DNA of 64,000 nucleotides from Streptomyces sp. H27-H5 (GCF_026627505.1 NZ_JAPNLK010000040.1:1-64000); one strand, 5' to 3'; counted from the first letter of the stretch, positions 17,554-26,097 are shown. Notes: generated from the letters alone by a model not told the origin. Numbers and translations: made by a program.

Positions 17554-18614
17554 CAGGCTGCCACCTCCGCGCAGTGCATCGGGGGCCGTTGTTCGTCGCC
17601 TATGAAGGCGATGAGGCGGCCCTGCGGCACGGAGCCGACCACGGCGCCCTCCTTGTCGGTGACGGCGACCGGGTGCGGAACCCGGGCGCTGACGGCGCAC
17701 AGTTCGGCGAGCGGGGTGTCGGTGCCGACCGTCGGACAGGCGCAGGCGTCGGCGTCCGGGAGCGGGACGTCCATGACGGCGTCCGCCGTCAGGACGCGGG
17801 AACGGTCGACGTCCTGGATGAAGGAGGCCACGTAGTCGTCGGCCGGCCGCATCAGGATGTCCTCGGCGGTGCCCAGCTGGACGATCCGGCCGTCGCGCAT
17901 GACCGCGATGCCGTCGCCGAGGCGCATCGCCTCGTTGAGGTCGTGGGTGATGAAGACGATGGTCTTCTTCAGGCGACGCTGGAGTTCGAGCAGCTGGTCC
18001 TGCATGTCACGGCGGATCAGCGGGTCGAGGGCGCTGAAGGACTCGTCCATCAGCAGCAGGTCGGCGTCGGTGGCGAGGGCACGGGCGAGGCCCACGCGCT
18101 GCTGCATGCCGCCGGACAGCTCGTCGGGCCAGGAGTTCTCCCAGCCGCCGAGCCCGCACAGCTCCAGCGCCTCCGCGGCGCGCCGTTCGCGCTCGGCCCG
18201 GGGGACGCCCTGGACCTCCAGTCCGTACGCGGCGTTCGCCAGGACGTCGCGGTGCGGGAACAGCGCGAAGTGCTGGAACACCATGCTGATCTTGGTGGAG
18301 CGGACCCGGCGCAGCTCGCGCGGGGTGAGCGCGGTGAGGTCCTCGCCGTCGAAGAGGATGCGTCCCGAGGTGGGTTCCAGCAGTCCGTTGAGCATGCGCA
18401 GCAGCGTGGACTTGCCAGATCCGGACAGCCCCATGACGACGAAGATCTGCCCGGGTTCGACGCTGAAGGAGGCGTCGATCACGGCGGCCGTCGTTCCGTC
18501 GGCGCGCAGTTCGTCGCGGTCGGCGCCGCGTTCGAGGGCGCGAACGGCGTCGGCGGCGCCATCGGGGTGTCTGCCGAACACCTTGTAGACGTGCTCGGCC
18601 TGGAGCGTGGACAC
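17553..18614 (-). CDS. Glycine betaine/proline ABC transporter ATPase with CBS module
   Basis: A 353-residue ATPase energising the transporter encoded downstream. Walker A is GLSGSGKST, the signature LSGGMQQRVGLARAL, Walker B LLLMDESFSALD, and the H-loop FITHDLNEAM. The C-terminal ~70 residues resemble a CBS element (HPVAVTDKEGAVVGSV), the ionic-strength sensor of OpuAA/ProV proteins. GTG 18614 is chosen because GAGGTG lies just upstream and the protein then starts in the family's usual way (STLQAEHVYKVFG). The region between this start and the VanZ gene (18615-18879) holds its promoter but shows no clear operator. Confidence 0.93.
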   Translation of the reverse strand: MSTLQAEHVYKVFGRHPDGAADAVRALERGADRDELRADGTTAAVIDASFSVEPGQIFVVMGLSGSGKSTLLRMLNGLLEPTSGRILFDGEDLTALTPRELRRVRSTKISMVFQHFALFPHRDVLANAAYGLEVQGVPRAERERRAAEALELCGLGGWENSWPDELSGGMQQRVGLARALATDADLLLMDESFSALDPLIRRDMQDQLLELQRRLKKTIVFITHDLNEAMRLGDGIAVMRDGRIVQLGTAEDILMRPADDYVASFIQDVDRSRVLTADAVMDVPLPDADACACPTVGTDTPLAELCAVSARVPHPVAVTDKEGAVVGSVPQGRLIAFIGDEQRPPMHCAEVAA

Positions 18615-18879
18615 ATACACCTCGCGGGTCGTGACGGGTACGGCGCGCCGATGGGGCCGGCGGCCGTGGAGCGATGCGGGATCCGCCCGCCCTCGCGCGC
18701 GCCGCGTCGGCGGCAAGCGGAAGGTTCCGTTCCAGGAGCCCTGGTGCCCTCCCTCAACCACCGCAAACGCAAAGGTGATCCAGCTCACGCGCATCGTCGG
18801 TCCACCGGCTCCGCGAGGCGCTCGACGAACAGTCGGGGTTACCACGGGTCGGGCCGCGACGGCTGGGCATACGGTGCCC

Positions 18880-19488
18880 ATGAATCCGATACGGCACAGG
18901 AACCCGGTACCCGGGACGGGAGCGCACCCGGCGCTGCGAGCGCTCGCGATGGCGGCCGCGCTGGGGGCGACGGTGGCTTTCAGCGTGGTGCTCGCCCGAC
19001 TGACGCTGGAGCCTTCCCCGGCCTCGGAGGCGTTGACGTACAGCAACGTCCACCCGGGGCAGTCGATCCGTGCCTACGTCAATCACGGCACGGCCCGCGA
19101 GGCCGCGCGTCAGATCGGCGGGAACCTGCTGTTGGGCGTGCCGTTCGGGGTGCTGCTGCCGGTGCTGGTGCCGCAGATCCGCGGTCTCGCGCGGGTCGTG
19201 CTGTGCACGACGGTCGTGATGACCCTGGTCGAACTCGTCCAGGGGGCCCTGGTCACGGGGCGGGCCTTCGACGTCGACGACGTGATCCTGAACACGACGG
19301 GCGCCCTGCTCGGCTACCTGCTGCTGGGGCGGCGGCTCGGGCGGGCCGTGCATCCGCGGCGCACGCACTGGTGGCACCGCTTCACCCGGCGGCAGCCCGA
19401 GGTCGAGGTCGTGAAGCCGCGGTCCGCACGCTGGTGGCACCGCTTCACCCGGCGGCACCCCGAGACCGAGGGGGGTGCCGCCGGGTGA
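18880..19488 (+). CDS. VanZ-family membrane protein
   Basis: A 202-residue protein with about four transmembrane segments. It has the VanZ core: NLLLGVPFGVLLPVL, the conserved Glu in TLVELVQGALVTGRAFDVDDV, and ILNTTGALLGYLL. VanZ proteins affect sensitivity to teicoplanin and other cell-envelope ligands; the biochemical role is not established. The cytoplasmic tail is odd: WWHRFTRR occurs twice because a 63-bp unit is duplicated. ATG 18880 follows a weak purine signal (GGGC). It converges with the sigma factor gene. Confidence 0.85.
   Translation: MNPIRHRNPVPGTGAHPALRALAMAAALGATVAFSVVLARLTLEPSPASEALTYSNVHPGQSIRAYVNHGTAREAARQIGGNLLLGVPFGVLLPVLVPQIRGLARVVLCTTVVMTLVELVQGALVTGRAFDVDDVILNTTGALLGYLLLGRRLGRAVHPRRTHWWHRFTRRQPEVEVVKPRSARWWHRFTRRHPETEGGAAG
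19369..19457 (+). repeat. Direct repeat in the VanZ C-terminal tail
   Basis: An identical 26-nt block beginning TGGTGGCACCGCTTCACCCG occurs at 19369-19394 and again at 19432-19457, a period of 63 bp (21 codons). Each copy encodes WWHRFTRR plus flanking Pro/Glu residues. It looks like an in-frame tandem duplication of a basic, aromatic tail segment. Confidence 0.85.
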
Positions 19489-19547
19489 GGCGGCCCTGGC
19501 CGCGCGAGGCGGGCCGGGCCGGGGGTTCGGGCGTGCCGGGCCGAAGG

Positions 19548-20477
19548 TCAGGCGGCGTGCGCGGCCGATCCCTCGGTGTGGTCCGCGTCGGCCAGCATGG
19601 AGGCGCGCAGGTGGGCCAGGAGGCGGGTCAGCAGACGCGACACCTGCATCTGGGAGATGCCGAGCGCGGCGCCGATCTGGGCCTGGGTCAGCTCCTCGCC
19701 GAAGCGCATCTGGAGCATCCTGCGCTCGCGGTCCGTGAGCTGTTCGAGGAGCGGGGCCAGGGACTGGATGTCCTCGACGAGTTCCATGGCCGGCTCGTCC
19801 TCGCCCATGACGTCGGCGAGGGTGTGGCCCTCGGTCGGGCCGTCGCTGTGCTCGGTGTGCGGGGCGTCGAGCGAGCCGGAGGTGTGACCGTTGGCGGCCA
19901 CCAGGCCCTCGACGACCTCGTCGGCGCTGAGGTCGAGGTGCTCGGCGAGATCGGCGACGGTCGGGGAGCGGTCCAGGCGGACGGTCAGCTCCTCCTTGGC
20001 CTTCGCGATGTCGATGCGCAGCTCCTGGAGCCGGCGCGGCACGTGGACGGCCCAGCTGGTGTCACGGAAGTGCCGCTTGATCTCGCCGGTGATGTACGGC
20101 ATGGCGAGGGTGGAGAACTCGTTCTCGCGGCTCGGGTCGAACCGGTCGATGGCCTTGATCAGGCCGATCGTGCCGACCTGGACGATGTCCTCCATGTCGC
20201 CGCCCTCGCCGCGGGTGCGGAAGCGACGGACGGCGTACTGGACGAGTGAGGCGTTCATCTCGATCAGCGTGTTGCGGACGTACTGGTACTCCGGGGTGCC
20301 CTCGGACAGCTCGCGGAGCCGCTTGAAGAAGACCCGCGACAGTTCGCGGGCGTCCGCGGGGGCCATCTCCCGGGGGTCTTCGATCCGCGGCAGACCTGCG
20401 GCGGTGCTCCGGCGGGGCCGGGGGACGGCGGCGGTGGCGGTGTCGTCGATCTGGGAGGACGGGGCAGGGACCGGCAT
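19548..20477 (-). CDS. SigB/SigF/SigG-type RNA polymerase sigma factor
   Basis: A 309-residue group 3 sigma factor of the stress/sporulation type. Region 2 (about 80-145) contains DIVQVGTIGLIKAIDRFDPS and FSTLAMPYITGEIKRHFRD, the SigB/F signature. Region 3 includes VPRRLQELRIDIAKAKEEL. Region 4 (about 250-295) has LTDRERRMLQMRFGEELTQ and an HTH ending SQMQVSRLL. Such factors in Streptomyces are controlled by anti-sigma/anti-anti-sigma proteins, none of which is encoded nearby. ATG 20477 follows AAGGAG. A TTG at 20561 would add 28 residues but lacks a ribosome site. Confidence 0.92.
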   Translation of the reverse strand: MPVPAPSSQIDDTATAAVPRPRRSTAAGLPRIEDPREMAPADARELSRVFFKRLRELSEGTPEYQYVRNTLIEMNASLVQYAVRRFRTRGEGGDMEDIVQVGTIGLIKAIDRFDPSRENEFSTLAMPYITGEIKRHFRDTSWAVHVPRRLQELRIDIAKAKEELTVRLDRSPTVADLAEHLDLSADEVVEGLVAANGHTSGSLDAPHTEHSDGPTEGHTLADVMGEDEPAMELVEDIQSLAPLLEQLTDRERRMLQMRFGEELTQAQIGAALGISQMQVSRLLTRLLAHLRASMLADADHTEGSAAHAA

Positions 20478-20594
20478 GGGGGTTCGCTCCTTGGGCTGGT
20501 CGGCTTGCGGCGCGTGACCTTGACTGCCGTAGATGCTGGACCTCTTCGGCTCATACGTCAAGAATTACAGGAAATCGCTTTCACGTATTGCATC

Positions 20595-20607
20595 ACCTGA
20601 ATCAGGT
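20595..20607. promoter_or_regulatory. 13-bp palindrome, candidate operator
   Basis: ACCTGAATCAGGT is a perfect palindrome around a central base. It lies 16 bp before the start of the winged-helix regulator gene, in an AT-rich stretch between that gene and the divergent sigma factor gene. It is a good candidate for autoregulation by the winged-helix protein. Confidence 0.45.
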
Positions 20608-20623
20608 AACGCATCATGAGCAT

Positions 20624-21040
20624 ATGGGGACCGCGTCTCAGCGACACAATTGGACTTTCCTCACGAATCACGCCCGCGTGCTCGTGACGATCGCGCGAGA
20701 CCCTGCCGTACGCCTGCGCGATGTGGCCGCCACCTGCGGACTCACCGAGCGCACCGTGCAGACGATCGTCACCGACCTGGAGGCCGACGGATACCTCCAG
20801 CGCGTGCGTGACGGACGTCGCAATCGGTACGAGATCTCCGTGGGCGCCGTCTTCCGGCACCCTGCGGAGGCGGGCGTGCAGGTGGCCGGGCTCCTCGCGC
20901 TGCTCACCGGCGCCCCCGCCGCCCCGGACCCGCGCGCGACGGGGCACGAGACCGCTCGCGCCACCGCGGACGGCGACGCCCCGCCGGCCGGCGCGTCCTC
21001 CCCGGAGCGGCTCCCCTCGGAACATTCGCGCCCCCGGTGA
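20624..21040 (+). CDS. Winged-helix (MarR/ArsR-like) transcriptional regulator
   Basis: A 138-residue protein whose first ~75 residues form a winged helix: TFLTNHARVLVTIARDPA (helix 1), VRLRDVAATCGLTERTVQTI (HTH), LEADGYLQRVRDGRRNRYEI (wing). This small regulator class recurs in streptomycetes and is often annotated as a MarR-like protein. The tail from about residue 95 is disordered and Pro/Ala-rich. ATG 20624 is chosen because the wHTH begins there; only a weak GAG precedes it, while an in-frame TTG at 20588 would place the palindromic operator candidate inside the gene. Confidence 0.8.
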   Translation: MGTASQRHNWTFLTNHARVLVTIARDPAVRLRDVAATCGLTERTVQTIVTDLEADGYLQRVRDGRRNRYEISVGAVFRHPAEAGVQVAGLLALLTGAPAAPDPRATGHETARATADGDAPPAGASSPERLPSEHSRPR

Positions 21041-21120
21041 CGACCGCCCGCTCCGGGATTCGGGTCACCGGATCGGGGTGGGATGTGTCACACGGGCACG
21101 CGCTCGCACCCGTCTCGCGA

Positions 21121-21150
21121 CGCGGCGGCGCCCCGGAGGGCACCGCCGCG
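21121..21150 (-). terminator. Hairpin downstream of the CBM3-GH16 gene
   Basis: CGCGGCGG at 21121-21128 pairs with CCGCCGCG at 21143-21150, with extra GCCC/GGGC pairing inside. It lies 8 bp past the GH16 stop in a convergent gap, so it could terminate transcription in both directions. Confidence 0.5.
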
Positions 21151-21158
21151 CCCACGCG

Positions 21159-22592
21159 TCAGCCGTTCGGAACGGTGTCCTGGTAGGTGGTGCCGGCCGC
21201 CCGGAAGGCGTTGATCCTGGCCGTCACCTGGGCCGGGCTCAGCACCTGGTCCTTGACGTGCAGGACGTAGTCCACCTTCTGGTCGTAGGCGCGCGGCGCG
21301 GTTCCGGGCTGCCCGTTCAGGTCGATCAGCCACTGGTTGAAGTTGATCGACATGGGCCGCTCGGGCAGGTAGCGGGCGTCGTGCGTGCCGAACTCCCGAC
21401 CGTCGACGTAGTACACGATCTTCCGGTCGTCGATGGTGAGCACCAGGTCGTGCCAGCCCGCGTGGCTCACACGGGACTCCGTGTGCTGGTTGACGGCCTC
21501 CCACGGGTCGGGGCGGTAGGTCTCCCAGGACGTGGTGTAGAGGATGTTCGCGGGCTCGCCCCAGCCGCCGTTGGGCAGGTACTCGAAGTCGTACTCCGCG
21601 TAGTCGTCGGCCATCGGGGCCTTGAGGTCGTTGATGGTGAAGAAGGTCTGGACGAGGTGGTCGCCGTCCGGCCCGTACCGGGGTACGTCGGCGAACCTGA
21701 CCCGCGCCGCGTACGTGCCGTTCCTGAACTTGGTCGCCTTGGTGAGGACCTCGGTCTGCCGGGTGCTCTCGCCCGTGCCGGCCGTCGAGGTCTCCAGGTT
21801 CATCAGGGAGTTGCCGCCCTCGACCCCGAAGGTGACGTTCTCGGGTGCCCAGGCGGCGCCCGGAACGCCGGGACCTCCGGAGTTGGAGCGCACGTTCCAG
21901 CCGTGCGCCGAGATCGCCGGGTCGGTGTGGGAGGTGTAGGCGAAGTCGTCGAAGAGGGTGGCGCCGGCGGGCCCCGGGTCGGTCGGGTCCGGTGTGGGGG
22001 TCGGGGAGGGCTGTGGGTCCGGGGTGTTGCCGCCCGGCGCGGTGCCCCAGACGGTGCCGGCGCCGACCCGGGCGGTGACCTTGTCCCAGTCCCCGTAGGT
22101 CGTGCGGCCGGCGCCGAAGGAGTAGTCGTCGGCCTGGTTCAGGGGCTGCCAGTCGGCGCGGTGGAAGCGCAGCTGCATGTCCCCGGTGTCGGCGCCCGGG
22201 GCGAGGGATCCGGCCCCTGCGGTGAAGGTGATCTCCAGGTAGCGGTCGGCGCCGGCGGTGGGGGTCGCCAGGGTGCCGAAGGTGCCGGTGATGTTCGCGC
22301 ATCCCTTGACCGCCCATGAACAGGCGTACCGGTACTCGGTGTTCGGGCCGTCGGACCTGAAGTAGTAGCGCAGGGTGACCTGGTTGAGGGGGACCGTCTC
22401 GGAGCCGTTGTTGACCACCTTGAACCAGGGCTCGACCTGGTCGGCGGTGGCCCCGCTCGCGCTCGTGCGGTACTCGACCTTGACCGAGCCGGCCGCGGCG
22501 TTCGCGGGCAGCGCGGTCAGGGCCGCCGCGCAGAGGCCTGAGGTCAGTGCGAGGGCGAGGGCAACGGCCGTACGCCGCTTCGTGGTTCGCAT
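21159..22592 (-). CDS. Secreted CBM3-GH16 endo-glucanase
   Basis: A 477-residue exported enzyme. Residues 1-33 form a signal peptide (basic MRTTKRR, hydrophobic core, ALPANA cleavage region). A family 3 carbohydrate-binding module follows (about 35-185; VKVEYRTSASGATADQVEPW and FKVVNNGSETV). A Pro/Thr/Asp linker precedes the GH16 beta-jellyroll (about 220-477), with the catalytic ExDxE motif at E333-Y-D335-F-E337. GH16 enzymes cut beta-1,3/1,4-glucans and related galactans; CBM3 suggests binding to cellulose-like surfaces. ATG 22592 follows GAGAGG. Its first 49 bp overlap the end of the upstream GH20 gene. Confidence 0.9.
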   Translation of the reverse strand: MRTTKRRTAVALALALTSGLCAAALTALPANAAAGSVKVEYRTSASGATADQVEPWFKVVNNGSETVPLNQVTLRYYFRSDGPNTEYRYACSWAVKGCANITGTFGTLATPTAGADRYLEITFTAGAGSLAPGADTGDMQLRFHRADWQPLNQADDYSFGAGRTTYGDWDKVTARVGAGTVWGTAPGGNTPDPQPSPTPTPDPTDPGPAGATLFDDFAYTSHTDPAISAHGWNVRSNSGGPGVPGAAWAPENVTFGVEGGNSLMNLETSTAGTGESTRQTEVLTKATKFRNGTYAARVRFADVPRYGPDGDHLVQTFFTINDLKAPMADDYAEYDFEYLPNGGWGEPANILYTTSWETYRPDPWEAVNQHTESRVSHAGWHDLVLTIDDRKIVYYVDGREFGTHDARYLPERPMSINFNQWLIDLNGQPGTAPRAYDQKVDYVLHVKDQVLSPAQVTARINAFRAAGTTYQDTVPNG

Positions 22593-24115
22593 GATGCGTT
22601 CCTCTCGGGGTGGGGGGATCGGCCGCGTACGCCGAGGGCGTCGAGGCGGGTCTGGTGCCGGTCGAGCCGGCGCCGGAAGTCCGGCCAGTCGTGGTGTCCG
22701 GACCAGGCCCGGTCGGCCAGGGCGCACAGGCGCGGGAAGGCCAGGTATTCGAGCCGGTCGGGGGTGCGCGCGTACTCGGTCCACAGTTGCGCCTGGGTGC
22801 CCAGGACGCGGTGCGCGGCCTCGGGTTCCCAGTGGGCTGGGGCCGGGTCGTTCTCGTACACGTCGCGCAGGGTGACCACCCCGTCCTGGCCGGCCGGTTC
22901 GGCGGGGTCCGCGGACTGGGGGTGGTCGAGGTAGGTGGAGCGGAACGGGGTCATGATCACGTCGTGGCCGCGCAGCGCGGCGGCCCTGCCGTGCTCCGGG
23001 TCGAGCCAGGCCATGACGGTGAAGGGGGGCGGGAGGTCGGTGCCGTCGCCGGTCCAGCCGAGGGGGCGTCGGCCGAGGGAGCGCAGGTGCGCGGAGACGG
23101 CGCGCATGAACCAGCCGTGCAGGGCGGCCGGCCCGGCGAGCCCTTCGGCCGCGACGCGGGCCCGGGCCGCGGCCGAGCGCTCCCATTCGACGCTCGGGCA
23201 TTCGTCGCCGCCGAGGTGGACGTGGGGCCCGGGGAAGATCTCGACGACCTCGTCGAGGACGGTCCGGCAGAAGTCGAGCACCTCGTCGTGGACTCCCAGG
23301 ACGTTCTCGCAGACGCCCCAGCGCGTCCAGGGTGCGAGCCGTGTGCCGGGCCGGTTGCCCAGGTGCGGGTAGGCGGCGAGGGCGGCCCGGGCGTGGCCGG
23401 GCATCTCGATCTCGGGGACGATCGTCACCCCGCGCCGGGCGGCGTGGTCGACCAGGGCGGTGAGTTCCGCGCGCTCGTACGCGCCTTCGTGCGGGATGCC
23501 GTCCCCCGCGCTCTCCTCGCGCCGCCCGCCGACGGCGGTGAGTCGGGGACGGGCCGCCACCGGCAGTCGCCAGCCCTGGTCGTCGGTGAGGTGGAGGTGC
23601 AGGACGTTCAGTTTGTGCAGGGCGAGCAGGTCCACGAAGCGGCGTACGTACGACACGGGCTGGAAGTGACGGGCCACGTCGAGCATGGCCCCGCGCCAGC
23701 CGAACCGGGGCCGGTCGGTGATCCGGACGCAGGGCAGCGGCCAGTCGGTGCGCCGTCGGGCCGCCTCGGCGAGGGCCTCGGGGGGCAGCAGTTGCCGCAG
23801 GGTCTGCACTCCCCGCAGCAGGCCGTCGGGGCGGGCGGCGCTCAGCAGGACGCCGTCGGCGGAGACGGTGAGCCGGTAGCCCTCGTCACCGTCGTCGGCG
23901 CTCGGGTCGAGGCGCAGGGCGAGGCGCCCGTCGGAGCGCGGGGCGAGCGGGAGTCCGGTGGCGGGGGCGAGCAGTGCGCGCAGCAGGTCGGCGGCGCCCT
24001 CGGCGCCCGGGTCGGCGCGCAGGCCGGTGTGCCGGTCGAGGACGAAGCGGCCGGGCAGCGGGACGACGGAGTGGGGGCGGGGGACGAGCGCGAGAGCGGT
24101 GTGGTGGTCGGGCAC
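22544..24115 (-). CDS. GH20 beta-N-acetylhexosaminidase
   Basis: A 523-residue enzyme releasing terminal GlcNAc or GalNAc from chito-oligosaccharides and glycoconjugates. The N-terminal alpha/beta domain (1-125) precedes a TIM barrel. Barrel motifs are RGAMLDVARHFQPVSYVRRF, LHLHLTDDQGWRLP and VHLGGDECP with the catalytic pair D304-E305. No signal peptide is visible, so it probably acts inside the cell on imported oligosaccharides. GTG 24115 was chosen from a GTGAGGA signal. The divergent GntR/UTRA gene is likely its regulator, and paired operator-like sites lie between them. Confidence 0.92.
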   Translation of the reverse strand: MPDHHTALALVPRPHSVVPLPGRFVLDRHTGLRADPGAEGAADLLRALLAPATGLPLAPRSDGRLALRLDPSADDGDEGYRLTVSADGVLLSAARPDGLLRGVQTLRQLLPPEALAEAARRRTDWPLPCVRITDRPRFGWRGAMLDVARHFQPVSYVRRFVDLLALHKLNVLHLHLTDDQGWRLPVAARPRLTAVGGRREESAGDGIPHEGAYERAELTALVDHAARRGVTIVPEIEMPGHARAALAAYPHLGNRPGTRLAPWTRWGVCENVLGVHDEVLDFCRTVLDEVVEIFPGPHVHLGGDECPSVEWERSAAARARVAAEGLAGPAALHGWFMRAVSAHLRSLGRRPLGWTGDGTDLPPPFTVMAWLDPEHGRAAALRGHDVIMTPFRSTYLDHPQSADPAEPAGQDGVVTLRDVYENDPAPAHWEPEAAHRVLGTQAQLWTEYARTPDRLEYLAFPRLCALADRAWSGHHDWPDFRRRLDRHQTRLDALGVRGRSPHPERNASCEPRSGVRPLPSPSH

Positions 24116-24177
24116 GGGGCGGGAGTCCTCACCTGATCGCCGTCGGAACTCGCCCTGAGGACAGGAGAGTTGACCAA

Positions 24178-24193
24178 CTGACCAATTGGTTAG
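24178..24193. promoter_or_regulatory. GntR-type operator candidate 1
   Basis: CTGACCAATTGGTTAG is a near-perfect 16-bp palindrome (14 of 16 symmetric) with core ACCAATTGGT. Together with an overlapping half-site to its left (TTGACCAACTG), it lies between the GH20 gene and the divergent GntR/UTRA gene. The TGGNNNANCCA-like shape fits HutC/DasR-type regulators. Confidence 0.5.
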
Positions 24194-24299
24194 CCGAGTG
24201 GCTCGAAGGTGACACGCCCTCTTCGACCCGTCAACCCCCGCGCCCCGGGGAATCGATGACCGGATCTCGCGGATCAGTCCGCCGAATGCTTAGATGCAT

Positions 24300-24315
24300 A
24301 TGACCAGTTGGACAG
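24300..24315. promoter_or_regulatory. GntR-type operator candidate 2
   Basis: ATGACCAGTTGGACAG matches the site at 24178-24193 in 12 of 16 positions. It is 28 bp before the GntR/UTRA start codon, well placed for autoregulation. Confidence 0.45.
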
Positions 24316-24342
24316 TCGGGCACGGCGGAAGGGACCTGGGTG

Positions 24343-25200
24343 ATGGAGCGCAATCCCTCGGCGGCGGCCCGGGGGCCGGCCACCGGTTCGGTGCTCAAGC
24401 GGGAGCGGGTCCGCGAGCACCTGTTGGGGCTGATCGACACGCGTCGACCCGGGGACGCGATCCCTTCGGAACGCACCCTGTGCGCGACGCTGGAGGTGTC
24501 GCGCCCCACCCTGCGCGCGGCCGTGGACGAACTCGTGGCGACGGGCGCGCTCGTCCGGGAACACGGACGCGGGATGTTCGTGGCCCCGGCCAAGATCACG
24601 CAGGAGCTGACCCCGGACGAGTCGGCGTTCGCAGTGGGCCGGGCGGCGGGCCACTGGTCGAGCAGGATCCTGGAGCACGCCACCGTCCGGGCGGGCGCCC
24701 GCACCGGCCGCCGGCTGCGCGTCTCCCCCGGCGAGGAACTGCTGTACATCGCCCGGCTGCGGCTGGTGGACGGCGCCCCCATGGCGATCGAGCACCTGCA
24801 CATCCCGGCCGATCTGGTCCCGGCCCTGACCCCGGCGGAACTGGAGGCCGGGGACCTCTACGAGCACCTGCGGGACCGCCACGGGGTCTTCGTCCACGAG
24901 GCACGGCAGTCGATCGAGCCGACGGTGGTCAACGAGGCCGAGGCCCGCCTGCTGGACGTACCGCCGCTCTCGCCGGCCCTGCTCATCGAGCGGCTCACGA
25001 CCGACTCCACCGGCCGCCCCGTGGAGTACGTGCACTCCGTCTACCGGGGCGACCGCTACCGGATCGTCTCCCGACTGGCCCTGGGGGTCCCCCCGGGCAG
25101 CCGTCCGCCCGGTCACCATCCGGGGATTCCCCCGGGCGATCTCGGGCGGCGGGAGGTCATCACCTCGACGACCAGCGGCGACATCCACACCCACACCTGA
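24343..25200 (+). CDS. GntR-family regulator with UTRA domain (HutC/DasR type)
   Basis: A 285-residue repressor-type protein. The winged helix (about 20-90) carries GDAIPSERTLCATLEVSRPT and HGRGMFVAP. The UTRA effector domain (about 105-250) ends with the typical RPVEYVHSVYRGDRYRIVSR. The family includes DasR, which senses aminosugar phosphates; location beside a hexosaminidase gene makes an aminosugar effector likely, by inference. The C-terminal ~35 residues are Pro/Gly-rich. ATG 24343 is spaced eight bases from GGAAGGGA; a GTG immediately before it (24340) is an equally close alternative. Confidence 0.9.
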   Translation: MERNPSAAARGPATGSVLKRERVREHLLGLIDTRRPGDAIPSERTLCATLEVSRPTLRAAVDELVATGALVREHGRGMFVAPAKITQELTPDESAFAVGRAAGHWSSRILEHATVRAGARTGRRLRVSPGEELLYIARLRLVDGAPMAIEHLHIPADLVPALTPAELEAGDLYEHLRDRHGVFVHEARQSIEPTVVNEAEARLLDVPPLSPALLIERLTTDSTGRPVEYVHSVYRGDRYRIVSRLALGVPPGSRPPGHHPGIPPGDLGRREVITSTTSGDIHTHT

Positions 25201-25244
25201 CATGCCGGTCGACCGACGGGCGCGGTCTTCGAGCGCCGGTACGC

Positions 25245-25260
25245 CGCCCCGTACGGGGCG
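25245..25260. terminator. Palindromic hairpin between convergent GntR genes
   Basis: CGCCCCGTACGGGGCG is a perfect 16-bp palindrome inside a longer GC-rich stem region in the 100-bp gap between two convergent regulators. A bidirectional terminator is the simplest reading. Confidence 0.45.
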
Positions 25261-25300
25261 CCGGGGCGGGGCGGCGGGGCGTCCCGTCGGAGTGGCGCCG

Positions 25301-26041
25301 TCAGCTGACGCGGAATCCGCCCGCGGCCCGGTCCCGGTGGAAGGTGAGCCGGTCCCAGGTCGGGAAGGCCAGGTCCGTGACGGCGAGCAGCCGGCCGGAG
25401 CCGTCGTGGAGGGTGCGGCGCACGCTCAGTCCGCAGGCGGTAGGGGAGTTCGGCGGGTGGCTGGTGCGGGTCATGGTGAGGGTCTCGGCGACCCGGCCGG
25501 TCGCCGTCGCGCGGTCGAGCCAGCGGTGCAGCGGCCCGAGGTCCTCGTCGCGGGCCGCGGTGCGGCGACACAGCGCGGAGAGTTCGGGGGTGGCGGCCAC
25601 CACGACGGGGCTGAGGTAGGTGACCGCGTGCTGGAGGGTCTCCCCCGCCGGGTCCCGTTCGCGGCGGTGGTGCACGAGGGTGCGCTCGCCGCCCTTCATG
25701 CCGAGCAGCGCGGCGTAGGTCGGGGCCAGGCTGACGAACGCGACCCAACACTGGGCCGGCACGGAGCCGGCCGCCGGGGCGGCGGCGGGGATGGACGTGG
25801 GCGCGGCGGCGGGCCGGGTGCCGCGCCGGCCGGTGACGATCAGCCCGTCCGCCCGCAGGTGTTGGAGCGCGGCTCGGATGGTCTGCCGGTTGACCTGGTA
25901 GCGGGCGGCGAGGCTGCGTTCGGAGGGCAGTCTGGCGCCGGGGGTGTGCGCGGTGCGGTCGATCTCGTGCCGCAGCGCTGCGGCGATCCGCTGATACTTG
26001 GGCATGGCGGCCGGGGCGCCGCCCCGCGAAGGGGAGGGCAT
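25301..26041 (-). CDS. GntR-family regulator with UTRA-like domain
   Basis: A 246-residue regulator. The winged helix (about 14-75) has GARLPSERSLAARYQVNRQT and LRADGLIVTGRRGTRP. An effector-binding region (about 95-240) resembles UTRA: ERTLVHHRRERDPAGETLQH and the closing LLAVTDLAFPTWDRLTFHRD. An Ala/Pro linker separates the halves. ATG 26041 follows GAGGAG with five bases between. A GGTCTATACC operator-like site lies 57 bp upstream, so the gene probably controls itself. The ligand is unknown. Confidence 0.85.
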   Translation of the reverse strand: MPSPSRGGAPAAMPKYQRIAAALRHEIDRTAHTPGARLPSERSLAARYQVNRQTIRAALQHLRADGLIVTGRRGTRPAAAPTSIPAAAPAAGSVPAQCWVAFVSLAPTYAALLGMKGGERTLVHHRRERDPAGETLQHAVTYLSPVVVAATPELSALCRRTAARDEDLGPLHRWLDRATATGRVAETLTMTRTSHPPNSPTACGLSVRRTLHDGSGRLLAVTDLAFPTWDRLTFHRDRAAGGFRVS

Positions 26042-26097
26042 GGCTACTCCTCTGACGGGTGGTCAAGGGCTGCGCGGTCTGCCCGACCAACGTAGCA

